DNA from: Paenibacillus sp. AN1007
GTDB taxonomy: Bacteria > Bacillota > Bacilli > Paenibacillales > Paenibacillaceae
Reading direction: 5' to 3'
Length of the DNA: 64,000 nt
Assembly: GCF_040702995.1 (NCBI RefSeq)
Contig: NZ_CP159992.1
Coordinates: 5,857,001 to 5,921,000 of the forward strand
Shown here piece after piece: positions 1 through 7,910 of this stretch (the first letter of the stretch is position 1; each line of letters opens with the position of its first letter). A program made the translations under genes and the position numbers. Under the pieces are notes generated by a model. That model did no database searches, was not told the DNA's origin, and saw only the letters and a list, made by a program, of their open reading frames with translations.

Positions 1-842
1 TTAACCGCATTGCGATATACACTGCCCCGGATGAGACGAAGGCTCACGCACTCTTCTTCAGTGCGAAGGGAGATGTGGTCTACGAGGCTGCACAGGCAGA
101 CCTAACAGTACAGGACGTGAAGCAGCATGTCGATTTTGGTACGAGCTGGACACCCTACACGCTGATGGAAGGCGGATATTATATTCCGGCACAGGCACTG
201 GATACGATTGAGGCGGATGTCCCGACAGGGCAGTTTACGGTGGAGCAGATGCAGCGCAGTCTGTTCTTTGATCCAAGCATGACCCGGAATATTCGGGAAA
301 AGGATGGGTCTGAGATTTACACCGACAGCAAACGCAGTCTGCAGGTGAAACAGGAGCAGCGCTGGATTAGCTACACTGACCCGGCAGCACCGCCAGCAGG
401 ACAGAGTGATGCGTCCAAGGACGCGCTGTCTGCAGTTGATTTTGTAAATCAGCATGGGGGCTGGAAAGGGCGTTCGCGCATGATGCTGAGATCAGCTGAC
501 AACAAAACGCAGCTCCAGTTCCAGCAGTACTACGGCAGTTTTCCGATTATGGATTCAATGCAGTTCCGCTTCGGCACGATCAATATGGAGATGCAGCAGA
601 AGACGGTGTCGAGCTATGAGCGATCCTTGGAATATCTGAACGAAGGTACAGAGACGAAGAAGTCGATCAAGCTGCCTGGCGGGGACAAGCTTAAAAATCT
701 GATCCGCAAGGTAGCCGGCGAAAACCGAAAAGTTGTTGACGTGTACCCGGCTTATCGTCCATCTGCCATGGAGGATGGGCTTCGGTTGATTCCGGTATGG
801 GTTATCCGATTTGGGAATGGTGAGGAAACGACAGTTTCTTAG
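1..842 (+). CDS. walH: WalH (YycH) regulator of the WalRK system, 5' truncated by the window edge
   Basis: The reading frame is open from the first bases (third frame), so only the C-terminal 280 or so residues are present. In the YycH family this is the extracytoplasmic part of a single-pass membrane protein that, with WalI, modulates the essential cell-wall sensor kinase WalK. The identification rests on order: it is followed by a WalI-like protein, a WalJ-type metallo-beta-lactamase protein and HtrA, the conserved tail of the walRK operon. The region ends in a typical YycH/YycI-type beta-rich domain (residues reading VVDVYPAYRPSAMEDGL then PVWVIRF). Unusually for this operon, about 310 bp of repeat-rich DNA separates it from walI. 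Confidence 0.85.
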   Translation, partial: NRIAIYTAPDETKAHALFFSAKGDVVYEAAQADLTVQDVKQHVDFGTSWTPYTLMEGGYYIPAQALDTIEADVPTGQFTVEQMQRSLFFDPSMTRNIREKDGSEIYTDSKRSLQVKQEQRWISYTDPAAPPAGQSDASKDALSAVDFVNQHGGWKGRSRMMLRSADNKTQLQFQQYYGSFPIMDSMQFRFGTINMEMQQKTVSSYERSLEYLNEGTETKKSIKLPGGDKLKNLIRKVAGENRKVVDVYPAYRPSAMEDGLRLIPVWVIRFGNGEETTVS

Positions 843-924
843 CTGTTATGCAGGAAGAGTGGATGAGGCCGCTTCAGACGGTGCAGGCTGTTGAAGTAAT
901 CTAGGGTACTCAACGACACTGGGC

Positions 925-1130
925 TAAATTCTAACGAATCACAGAGGACGCTAAATGCTGGATTTGGGGGAGTTGGGCAATCTAACGATTCCTGGTGATG
1001 CTATTTCTGTAGAAATGAGCTAAAAATGGTGAAAACGTGTGAGGAATTACGAAATAGGGCTTCTCTGAATCGTTAGAATTAAAACGAGCGGGAAATGGGG
1101 TATATAAGGCTCCTACGAATCGTTAGCCTG
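925..1130. repeat. Convergent 50-bp-unit repeat element, copy A (between walH and walI)
   Basis: Four copies of a TCTAACGATTC-type motif lie at 929-940 and 981-991 in forward orientation and at 1067-1078 and 1117-1126 in reverse orientation (GAATCGTTAG). The spacings are about 50, 88 and 50 bp. After each motif, read outward from it on its own strand, there is a weaker conserved stretch of the type AGnnGCnTTATTT and then a run of G or C. No ORF is supported here. A second copy with the same geometry lies at 6615-6820. The two arms could form a large imperfect hairpin in RNA or single-stranded DNA. Confidence 0.7.
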
Positions 1131-1152
1131 AAGTGATTAAACGGAAGAGGAG

Positions 1153-1905
1153 GTGAAAGATCTGGATTGGGGACGGGCAAAAAATGTATTAATCTATGCT
1201 TTTCTGCTGCTGAATCTGGTGCTGGGTTATCAGATCTGGATGGATGCACGGGAAACGGCTGGTGCCAATCTGGACTTCACCTCACTTGCGGATAATACGC
1301 AGCAGGCCATGGAAGAGAAGAGTATTCAGGTACTTGCACCGATTCCAAATGAGACACCCAAGCTGCCGAAGCTGTCCTATGAGTTCATTGAAGAGGACAA
1401 GTCGGGTATTGAAGTTGAGCTGGAGGAGCCTGTGGACAGCAAGCTGATCTTCTCGCCAAGCGAGCTGACAGACGCGCTGCAGGGAGAGATTCCTCAAATC
1501 AGCACGTACCGGCTGGATCAGCTGATGGCGGAAGATGGGGCTTTTGTGCTCCACCCGCTGGTGGACGGCAAATGGCCGCTTTTTAACGTGAGTCTGGAGC
1601 TGTTCTACAGCGATCAGAAAATCACGGGTTATCATCAGACTCCCGTGCGGATTACAACCGCCGAGGAGAGCGAGCAGCAGGTACTTCCGGCGTCAAAGGC
1701 GCTGGGAACGCTGATCGAAAACTTTTTGCCAAATGATGCAATTGTGAAAGATATTCAGCTGGGCTACTACGGCCAGTTGTTTAACTCAGATATACAGGTA
1801 GCGATGCCGGCATGGCGGTTTGTGCTGGAAAGTGGCGAAGTGCTGTACGTGCAGGGCATCAGTGGGGATGTATTCAGTCCCAAGTCAGATAAACCAGGGG
1901 AGTAA
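1153..1905 (+). CDS. walI: WalI (YycI) regulator of the WalRK system
   Basis: This 250-residue protein starts LDWGRAKNVLIYAFLLLNLVLG near its N-terminus, the hallmark of YycI: a short cytoplasmic DWxRxK segment, one transmembrane helix (about residues 12-30) and a secreted domain. In Bacillus and Staphylococcus, WalH and WalI act together on WalK at the membrane. The GTG start has a GGAAGAGGAG site immediately upstream. The stop codon sits 6 nt before walJ, so the two are co-translated. The late motif SGDVFSPK is typical of the YycI C-terminal domain. Confidence 0.88.
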   Translation: MKDLDWGRAKNVLIYAFLLLNLVLGYQIWMDARETAGANLDFTSLADNTQQAMEEKSIQVLAPIPNETPKLPKLSYEFIEEDKSGIEVELEEPVDSKLIFSPSELTDALQGEIPQISTYRLDQLMAEDGAFVLHPLVDGKWPLFNVSLELFYSDQKITGYHQTPVRITTAEESEQQVLPASKALGTLIENFLPNDAIVKDIQLGYYGQLFNSDIQVAMPAWRFVLESGEVLYVQGISGDVFSPKSDKPGE

Positions 1906-1911
1906 TGCGTT

Positions 1912-2718
1912 ATGGGGATATATTTTACGGTGTTATCCAGTGGTTCGACAGGTAATGCCACAGTCATTCAGCATGGGGGTACTTCACTCATGATTGACGC
2001 GGGTCTCAGCGCGAAGCGGCTGGAGGCATTGTTTCTGGAACGGGAGATTTCAGGGACGGAACTGGACGGTATTCTGGTCACACATGAACATTCGGATCAT
2101 ATTAAAGGACTAGGCGCGATGTCTCGGAAATATAATTTACCGATCTATGCAAATACGAATACATGGGCGGCTTTGGAGAAATCGGTCGGAGCGATCCCGG
2201 AAGAGAACCGGCGGATATTCGAAACGGGTGAAAAGCATGATTTTGGCTCGCTGCGTGTAGAGTCGTTCGGTATTTCACATGATGCGGCTGAACCGGTAGG
2301 TTACACGTTCGACGATGGCAGCGAGAAGCTGTCCGTTGCGACAGACCTTGGTTATATGAGCGACAAGGTTCGCGATGCGATCTCGGACTCGGATGTGCTC
2401 GTACTGGAGGCGAATCATGATGTCGAATTATTGCGCATGGGGCGTTATCCGTGGAACACCAAGCGCCGGATTTTGAGTGACATCGGGCATTTGTCGAACG
2501 AAGCCGCAGGTGCGGCGCTTAGTGAACTGATGAACGGACGCATCAAGCGTACGTATCTGGCACATCTCAGCCGGGATCATAATATGATGGATTTGGCTAA
2601 AATGTCGGTGCGTGACGCGATGGAGAGCCGTGGTTGTTTTTATCGGGATCATGAGTTCAAGCTCTGTGATACGTATTATGATCGCCCTACACCATGGGAT
2701 AGGGTGGGTGAGCCATAA
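1912..2718 (+). CDS. walJ: WalJ (YycJ) metallo-beta-lactamase-fold hydrolase
   Basis: A 268-residue cytosolic MBL-fold protein. The N-terminal strand FTVLSSGSTGNAT and the metal motif THEHSDHIKG (H58, H60, D62, H63) are clear. Further ligands probably come from SHDAAEP, ATDLGY and LEANHD, with a late AHLSRDHN. YycJ is linked to nuclease or DNA-maintenance roles and to cell-wall homeostasis. The precise substrate is not shown by the sequence. AGGGGAG at 1896-1902 precedes the ATG by 9 nt, and walI ends 6 nt upstream. Its 3' end overlaps a convergent small gene by 32 bp. Confidence 0.9.
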   Translation: MGIYFTVLSSGSTGNATVIQHGGTSLMIDAGLSAKRLEALFLEREISGTELDGILVTHEHSDHIKGLGAMSRKYNLPIYANTNTWAALEKSVGAIPEENRRIFETGEKHDFGSLRVESFGISHDAAEPVGYTFDDGSEKLSVATDLGYMSDKVRDAISDSDVLVLEANHDVELLRMGRYPWNTKRRILSDIGHLSNEAAGAALSELMNGRIKRTYLAHLSRDHNMMDLAKMSVRDAMESRGCFYRDHEFKLCDTYYDRPTPWDRVGEP

Positions 2719-2899
2719 AGCTGTCCAGTTCGGCGGCTTTGCGCTCCACTTCCTCGCGTGTGAGGATGCCTTTATCGATAAGCAGTTCAATGATGGTGCT
2801 GAGTGCTAGTGTGTTGCGGTAATGCTCTTCTTTGAGATCGGCCAGCTTGGCCGCCATGTGAACTTCGTCCATAGCTGTGAGTGTTCGTGTGCGTTCCAT
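2687..2899 (-). CDS. Small conserved-looking protein of unknown function (70 aa)
   Basis: Starting at ATG 2899, preceded on the minus strand by AAGGAGG with 8-nt spacing, this encodes a 70-residue acidic, mostly helical protein with no signal peptide. Longer upstream starts exist but have no ribosome site. The motif LIDKGILTREEV near the C-terminus resembles short helical linkers seen in unrelated proteins and does not assign a function. It runs convergently into walJ, sharing 32 bp at the 3' ends, which could allow antisense effects. I do not recognise the family. Confidence 0.6.
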   Translation of the reverse strand: MERTRTLTAMDEVHMAAKLADLKEEHYRNTLALSTIIELLIDKGILTREEVERKAAELDSFMAHPPYPMV

Positions 2900-3498
2900 T
2901 GTGGAATCCTCCTTCTTTTCTATGAAGCTTTGAATTGTTCTTTTACTATTATTGTAGTCAGGCTGGGTAGAAAACATTCCTCTTTTTGCCGCTAACATTT
3001 AACGGGCAGGATGTGTATGCTGAAATGGCAGCTGTACTGCTTTGAACTTGGCATGAAACAGGATGGAAAAAGTTTAATGAATTCAAAAGAATAGCGCTTA
3101 GCACATCCCATTTTGTGGTGATAAATAGTATGAACCTTTATTGTTGAGCGAGTTATCGTGAAAATTTACGTTTATTTACGTAATTATGCAACTTTTTGGG
3201 ATATAAAGTGTTTAGTATATAAGGAGTATTATGATTTTGGCTGTTTTTGCGTATGAAATGGAATCTCGAATCTCGCAGCATGCGAGAGCATGATTGATAG
3301 AGCATACAGGATGGAGAGCCATTCTGTTGTATATAAAGGTTTGCTCCCGGCTTTGTTCCGGGACGCGGCGATGTGCAGGACCATTTTGTGAAAATGCAAA
3401 AAAGTCATGGGCGACAGGGAGTTCCACTGGTCATCCATGGAATAAATTGGGCGGCAGTCAGGGTCTTGATGCGTGACAACGAAGGGGAGAGGATCACG
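2900..3498. other. Intergenic region upstream of htrA, no gene seen
   Basis: About 600 bp with AT-rich stretches (around 3120-3230) and several short ORFs on both strands that lack ribosome sites and protein-like composition. It must hold promoters for htrA and for the divergent 70-aa gene. I cannot place a convincing -35/-10 pair. Confidence 0.5.
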
Positions 3499-4776
3499 AT
3501 GGGATTGTTTGGAGACGATTTTTATTCAACCAAGGTATCAAGACGCGCCGAACCTGAACAGAAAGGCAAACTTCAGATCATCCGCCCGGGAGGCGGAAGA
3601 CGCGCACGTGATCGCTGGAGCAATCCACGCAGGTCACGCTCGGAACTCAGTTCTACCGTCAAGGTAGCTGTGATCAGCTCGGTAATTAGCTCGATCGTAA
3701 CGGTAACGCTGTTCAGCTTCATCAGCCAGCCTGCAGCTCAGCTTCCTCTGGCCAATGCAGCGGGTCAAGGTGGTGGAACTGCGCAGACAGCACAGGTGGT
3801 TGATCCATACGATCGCATCATCAATGCAGCAGCAGAGGTACGTCCTTCGGTTGTCAGCATCGTGAATCATAAAACAGGCAGCAGCCTGTCGATGGAAGAT
3901 TCCGCGCTGGGGTCCGGGGTTATTTTTAAAAAGGAAGACGGCAAAGCCTACATTATGACCAATCACCACGTCGTGGAAGGCGCCAGTGACCTGGAGATTG
4001 TGACTGTAGACGGGGAAACACATAAAGCTAAATTGGTGGGCAAGGACCGGGTGAGTGACATCGCGGTACTCTCAACGGATGATAAAGGCCTGGGAGCTGC
4101 AGCGGAAATTGGTGATTCCAGCAAGCTGCAGCGCGGCCAAACGGTGCTGGCCATTGGTAACCCGCTGGGTCTCGGTGGTACGCTGACATCAGGCATCGTT
4201 AGTTACACGGATCGGATTCTGCCCGTATCGATTAACCAGGACGGTGTGTACGACTGGGAACAGAACGTGATTCAGACGGATGCGGCCATTAACGAAGGCA
4301 ACAGCGGCGGAGCACTGGTTGATCTGAACGGGAAAGTCGTAGGCATCAATACGATGAAAATATCGGATACAGGCGTTGAAGGTCTCGGCTTCGCCATTCC
4401 AATGAACGAAGTGATGAAAACGGTGGATTCCCTGCTGCTGGACGGCAAAGTCTCACGTCCTTATCTCGGCGTGTACACGGTTGATCTGAGTAATCCGTAC
4501 GCTCCACTGGATGATGATCAGCGCAAAGACCTCAAGCTGCCATCTCATGTCGATAGTGGTGTGGTTGTGCTGGAGGCTTCCGGACCGGCATCCGAGGCAG
4601 GCATGAAGCTGAATGATGTCATTACGGAATTCGATGGGCAAAAAATTACCTCCACGCTGGACCTGCGAAAATTCCTATACGATAAGAAAAAGATCGGTGA
4701 TACACTGGAGGTCTCGTTCTATCGGGATGGCAAAGCGGAGAAAGTATCTGTGAAGCTGACAGATAAGCCGGAGTAA
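3499..4776 (+). CDS. htrA: HtrA/DegP-type serine protease, membrane anchored
   Basis: A 425-residue S1C protease: cytoplasmic basic N-terminus (to about residue 53), one transmembrane segment (about 54-75), a trypsin-like domain and a C-terminal PDZ domain (about 330-420). The catalytic triad is visible as H157 in TNHHVV, D187 in SDIAVLS and S269 in NEGNSGGALVD. Such proteins degrade or refold damaged secreted proteins at the membrane. The chosen ATG at 3499 follows GGGGAGAGG. The longer frame from 3373 has no ribosome site. It is the usual last member of the wal operon, but a 600-bp gap and a convergent gene suggest its own promoter here. Confidence 0.93.
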   Translation: MGLFGDDFYSTKVSRRAEPEQKGKLQIIRPGGGRRARDRWSNPRRSRSELSSTVKVAVISSVISSIVTVTLFSFISQPAAQLPLANAAGQGGGTAQTAQVVDPYDRIINAAAEVRPSVVSIVNHKTGSSLSMEDSALGSGVIFKKEDGKAYIMTNHHVVEGASDLEIVTVDGETHKAKLVGKDRVSDIAVLSTDDKGLGAAAEIGDSSKLQRGQTVLAIGNPLGLGGTLTSGIVSYTDRILPVSINQDGVYDWEQNVIQTDAAINEGNSGGALVDLNGKVVGINTMKISDTGVEGLGFAIPMNEVMKTVDSLLLDGKVSRPYLGVYTVDLSNPYAPLDDDQRKDLKLPSHVDSGVVVLEASGPASEAGMKLNDVITEFDGQKITSTLDLRKFLYDKKKIGDTLEVSFYRDGKAEKVSVKLTDKPE

Positions 4777-4997
4777 GGCTTGTGGGGCTGTAAGTGGTGA
4801 AGGCGGTAACGCTGCCGCTGCTCCTTGATGAAATGATGATTCGTGCTGTGGAATCTGCTCGTGACCGAAGCGGTGACGCATGTTATGGAAGCTGGTTGTT
4901 CGTGCAGAGATGACATATTGCAGAGTGAAAAGCGATGATATTTTATGTTTAATGGTCATAATGATAAAGATGATCATTGGAGTAGGCTGCAGTAGAG

Positions 4998-5028
4998 AGA
5001 GTGGTCAGAACTTCTGACCACTCTTTTT
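4998..5028 (+). terminator. Strong intrinsic terminator downstream of htrA
   Basis: A perfect 13-bp inverted repeat (4998-5010 against 5012-5024, core GTGGTCAGAA) is followed by a T run. Confidence 0.85.
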
Positions 5029-5334
5029 ATGTTCATTTTTATCGGGGGAGAGGTATGGAATGTAGTAAAAAGAAGGTCACTGCTCGACGTTGGAGTACAT
5101 AACGTTTAATGCTGAGGTGTAGGGCATCGCAAACAGGAATAGATGACGATAGGGTAATTATGGATCAGCGCATACTGCATCTACTCGGGAAAGACATTGG
5201 AGCTAAAGGCGCAGATACATTTGTTTGCCTGTATGGTAAACTAATGTCAATGTGTTTACATAGGTCGTTGATGCAAATAACAGCTGTTTAACGTGTGAGC
5301 AGGCCGGCTAATCTGAAAATGGAGGGATTCGGAG

Positions 5335-5856
5335 ATGAATCTATTGAAGAAAAAGGTACTTGGAGGAACAAGCTTGGCATTATCAATGATGCTGCTGTCT
5401 GCTTGTGGATCGGAGAGCACACCAGCTGCTTCCGTAGATACGAGTGCACTGCAGGAAAAGATCGCTGGGCTGGAGAAAAAGCTGACCGAACAGGGAATTA
5501 AAAGTGATGAGCAGGCACAGAAAATTGCTGCACTTGAGAAAAAGCTGAATGAATTCGAGACAGCTGGCGCTGCTGGACAAGGGACTGGTGGTCAGATGCC
5601 TGTCGCTGGAGGAAACAACGGATCCGCTGGAAAAGGAGACGGGGTGCTGATTACATTTGCCCAGTATGAGAAGCTGGAGGTTGGCATGACCGTGGAAGAG
5701 GTTATCAACATTCTAGGCGGTGAAGGTGAAGCGCTAAGTGAAGCGGAGAACATGGTCGTGTACAACTATAAGGGCACGGCGGGCAACGGCGGCAACGCAG
5801 TGATTGCATTTCAAAGCGGGAAACTGCTCACGAAGGCGCAGTCGGGATTGGAGTAG
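5335..5856 (+). CDS. Lipoprotein with coiled coil and SmpA/BLIP-like domain
   Basis: A 173-residue lipoprotein. The signal peptide ends in the lipobox LLSAC (Cys about residue 24). A heptad-rich coiled coil (two LEKKL repeats, about residues 38-72) and a Gly/Ala/Gln linker follow, then a C-terminal domain with YEKLEVGMTVEEVINILGG. That last motif is typical of the SmpA/OmlA-like or DUF3862/BLIP-like fold in Gram-positive lipoproteins. It is probably anchored to the outer face of the membrane; the role is unknown. A GGAGG site precedes the ATG. It is isolated between terminators, so it is probably monocistronic. Confidence 0.8.
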   Translation: MNLLKKKVLGGTSLALSMMLLSACGSESTPAASVDTSALQEKIAGLEKKLTEQGIKSDEQAQKIAALEKKLNEFETAGAAGQGTGGQMPVAGGNNGSAGKGDGVLITFAQYEKLEVGMTVEEVINILGGEGEALSEAENMVVYNYKGTAGNGGNAVIAFQSGKLLTKAQSGLE

Positions 5857-5941
5857 GACGGAAGCGAAGGGTAAGGATAAATATACGGACAAGATTAGGG
5901 ATAGAGCAAAAAGTGTGAACGTACGCTTGAGGTTAAAATAG

Positions 5942-5995
5942 GGCATTCCCGCAATTGGTACCTGATGGGGTATCGTTGAGGGGTGCCTTTTTTAT
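5942..5995 (+). terminator. Probable terminator after the lipoprotein gene
   Basis: An imperfect stem (GGCATTCCC against GGGGTGCC) with an inner GGTACC/GGTATC pairing is followed by a run of six or seven T. Confidence 0.45.
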
Positions 5996-6190
5996 CTTAT
6001 GAGAAAGATATATGTGTACATCTCGAGGAAGAGGCCTTTTTGGTATAAGAGCGTCAAGTTTTTGCACAGAACTGTGATGTGGGGGTTTCTTTTCCGCGGC
6101 AGGTGTGATAGAACTGAGAAGTGGCTATCCTGTAGGATAAGCGGCCTGTGAATCGGGAACATAGCTGGTGACAGAAAGGATGCTTGACGG

Positions 6191-6358
6191 ATGTACGTTG
6201 TATGCAAAGAACACGTGGACATTGCCATCGACATGTTTGTGGATGAATATGAGGACGCTCCAGATATCGTGGATTTGAAGGAGACGGAATTTGCCGACTG
6301 GGACCCGCCTGCCAAATGCGCTGAATGCGATCAGCACGCGGAATTCCTTGTCGTTTAG
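6191..6358 (+). CDS. CxxH/CxxC small protein (YyzF/BA_5709 type)
   Basis: A 55-residue protein with CKEH near the N-terminus and CAEC near the C-terminus, embedded in an acidic middle (IDMFVDEYEDAPDIVDLKE). This matches the CxxH/CxxC family found beside rlmH in Bacillales. The four Cys/His residues look like one zinc site. The role is not established. AAAGGA lies about 12 nt before the ATG. Placement just upstream of rlmH supports the assignment. A hairpin with a T run follows at 6492-6514. Confidence 0.85.
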   Translation: MYVVCKEHVDIAIDMFVDEYEDAPDIVDLKETEFADWDPPAKCAECDQHAEFLVV

Positions 6359-6491
6359 CGTACTGTAGAGCAGGCTGCCAGGGGTGCTGACCAATGCTGT
6401 GGGATGTTGTTGTCATGGCGCAGCAGAGCGGTACTGCCTCTGGCTATAGACTTGGTTCGATCCGGTATGAACATCACAGCAAGAAGCAGAG

Positions 6492-6514
6492 AGAGCGTGT
6501 TGAGCGCTCTTTTT
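6492..6514 (+). terminator. Terminator after the CxxH/CxxC gene
   Basis: AGAGCG at 6492-6497 pairs with CGCTCT at 6505-6510, followed by a T run. Confidence 0.6.
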
Positions 6515-6614
6515 GCATTTGTAGGGAGCGAGCGGCTGAGGGAGTCTGTGCTGACGAGCGGTCAAGGCAGAACGGGCAGGACATCGGGCGGTAATTAAGG
6601 ACGTGGTTGGCAGG

Positions 6615-6820
6615 TGAAATTGTAACGATCATGAGAAGCCTTATTTGGGGGAAATGAGCTTGGTTGAAATTCTAACGATCCGTAGAGAGCTTATTTTGAT
6701 AAAATTGCTTCAAACAGGGCGAAAAATGCATGGTTTGGGGGAAATAGCGTCTGCTGTAATCGTTAGATCCTAAAATTGGGCAATTCGGACTGAATAAGGT
6801 TTGTGGTGATCGCTAGAGTT
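6615..6820. repeat. Convergent 50-bp-unit repeat element, copy B (upstream of rlmH)
   Basis: Two forward TAACGATC motifs (6621-6630, 6671-6680) and two reverse ATCGYTAGA motifs (6759-6767, 6809-6817) are spaced 50, 88 and 50 bp, the same geometry as copy A at 925-1130. The flanking AGnAGCnTTATTT and GGGGGAAAT blocks are also shared. No ORF is supported in this stretch. Confidence 0.7.
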
Positions 6821-6912
6821 TTGAATGAATTATGTCTGGAAACGATGCGCTGGACGCATCTGGTTTTTAGATAGGTTTTAAGCAGTGACGACGATTCAGG
6901 AGGAATGATCAG

Positions 6913-7392
6913 ATGTTGATTCAAATTATAGGCGTAGGCAAATTGAAGGAAAAATATTTAACACTGGGCATTCAGGAATATGCCAAGCGGCTCGCCCCGT
7001 ACATCAAGTTTCAGATGATCGAGGTCGCAGACGAGAAAGCGCCCGATACCCTGAGCGAAGCTGAGGTTCGGGCGGTAAAAGAGCGCGAGGGCGAACGCAT
7101 TCTCGCGCATGTGAAGAGCGAGGCGCATGTCGTTGCGCTCGCACTGGATGGTCAGCTCTGGAGTTCCGAGGAGCTGGCTGTGGAGATCGACAAGCTCGGC
7201 ACGTATGGGACGAGCCATGTCGTGTTTGTCATCGGAGGAAGCCATGGGCTCTCCGATGAGGTGCTGCGCCGTGCTAAGCAGCGCTTGAGCTTCGGGCGCA
7301 TGACCCTGCCGCATCAGCTAATGCGGCTGGTGTTGGTAGAGCAGATTTATCGCGCGGTGAAGATCAATCGAGGAGAACCGTATCACAAGTAA
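6913..7392 (+). CDS. rlmH: RlmH, 23S rRNA pseudouridine-1915 N3-methyltransferase
   Basis: A full-length 159-residue SPOUT methyltransferase that methylates pseudouridine 1915 in helix 69 of 23S rRNA on the 70S ribosome, using S-adenosylmethionine. The SAM-binding knot is visible as FVIGGSHGL (about residues 104-112), followed by LPHQLMRL and the family C-terminus GEPYHK. AGGAGGAATGATCAG precedes the ATG. The last 200 bp are duplicated at 9129-9350, and the region after the stop is an accessory insertion. The 3' end is the known SCC attachment locus in staphylococci. Confidence 0.96.
   Translation: MLIQIIGVGKLKEKYLTLGIQEYAKRLAPYIKFQMIEVADEKAPDTLSEAEVRAVKEREGERILAHVKSEAHVVALALDGQLWSSEELAVEIDKLGTYGTSHVVFVIGGSHGLSDEVLRRAKQRLSFGRMTLPHQLMRLVLVEQIYRAVKINRGEPYHK
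7201..7376 (+). repeat. Direct repeat, left copy (inside rlmH 3' end)
   Basis: These 176 bp are identical by eye to 9144-9319, at an offset of 1943 bp. Similarity with single-base differences continues to about 7407, 15 bp past the rlmH stop, matching 9350. On the 5' side the copies diverge quickly before 7186. Confidence 0.9.
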
Positions 7393-7489
7393 CGGCGAAA
7401 ATTTTTAGTGTGGATGTTATTAGAGACTTTGATCAGTAACTACTTTTGGTTGGAGAGCGCTATTGAATTTGTTGTCGATAGGTGACCTA

Positions 7490-7517
7490 AACCTGTATCA
7501 ACTGATACGGGTTTTTT
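7490..7517 (+). terminator. Terminator downstream of rlmH
   Basis: AACCTGTATCA (7490-7500) pairs with TGATACGGGTT (7503-7513), then a T run. The rest of 7393-7910 is AT-rich and holds no supported gene. Confidence 0.75.
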
Positions 7518-7910
7518 CTATTGAGCAGAACTAGTAAGGAGAGACTACTGGCCTCCAGGTCAGGAAATAATAAATCGCCATACATTCACCCTGTTCCTAA
7601 TTAGAGAGTTCCGCGATAATGTATATATTAGTTTTTTCACTTGGCTCCAGACATCAGCAGAAATCATGATTTTTTGATTGTTTCTTTGTAGGTTAGTCGA
7701 AAAGACACCGGCAGTATCCGAAGAAGTGAAAATAACATCTGTGTAAAGGAGGATTTGTTTCGGTTTAACAGATTATAAAAGACGATGTGCTTAACCGATA
7801 AAAATTACAAATTCGACCTTTTTCCTATTGATTTCTTTAAGGATTAGGGGCATTGAACACTCTGTCATCATCTTAAAGAAAAATTAAATTAACTGAAAGA
7901 AGTGATTGTT

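Noticed and set aside
4794..4913. About 39-codon ORF after htrA starting GTG
   Set aside because: No ribosome site and no recognisable motif; it lies between the htrA stop and its terminator, so 3' UTR is the simpler reading.
5054..5104. 15-codon ORF with a purine-rich run directly before ATG
   Set aside because: The purine run abuts the ATG (spacing too short), and the peptide is too short to judge.
6404..6598. 64-codon plus-strand ORF after the CxxH/CxxC gene, protein-like (LPLAIDLVRSGMNITARSRE)
   Set aside because: It is in frame with the preceding stop codon, has no ribosome site and contains a terminator-like hairpin. The composition is coding-like, so it may be a decayed gene, but I cannot support a start.
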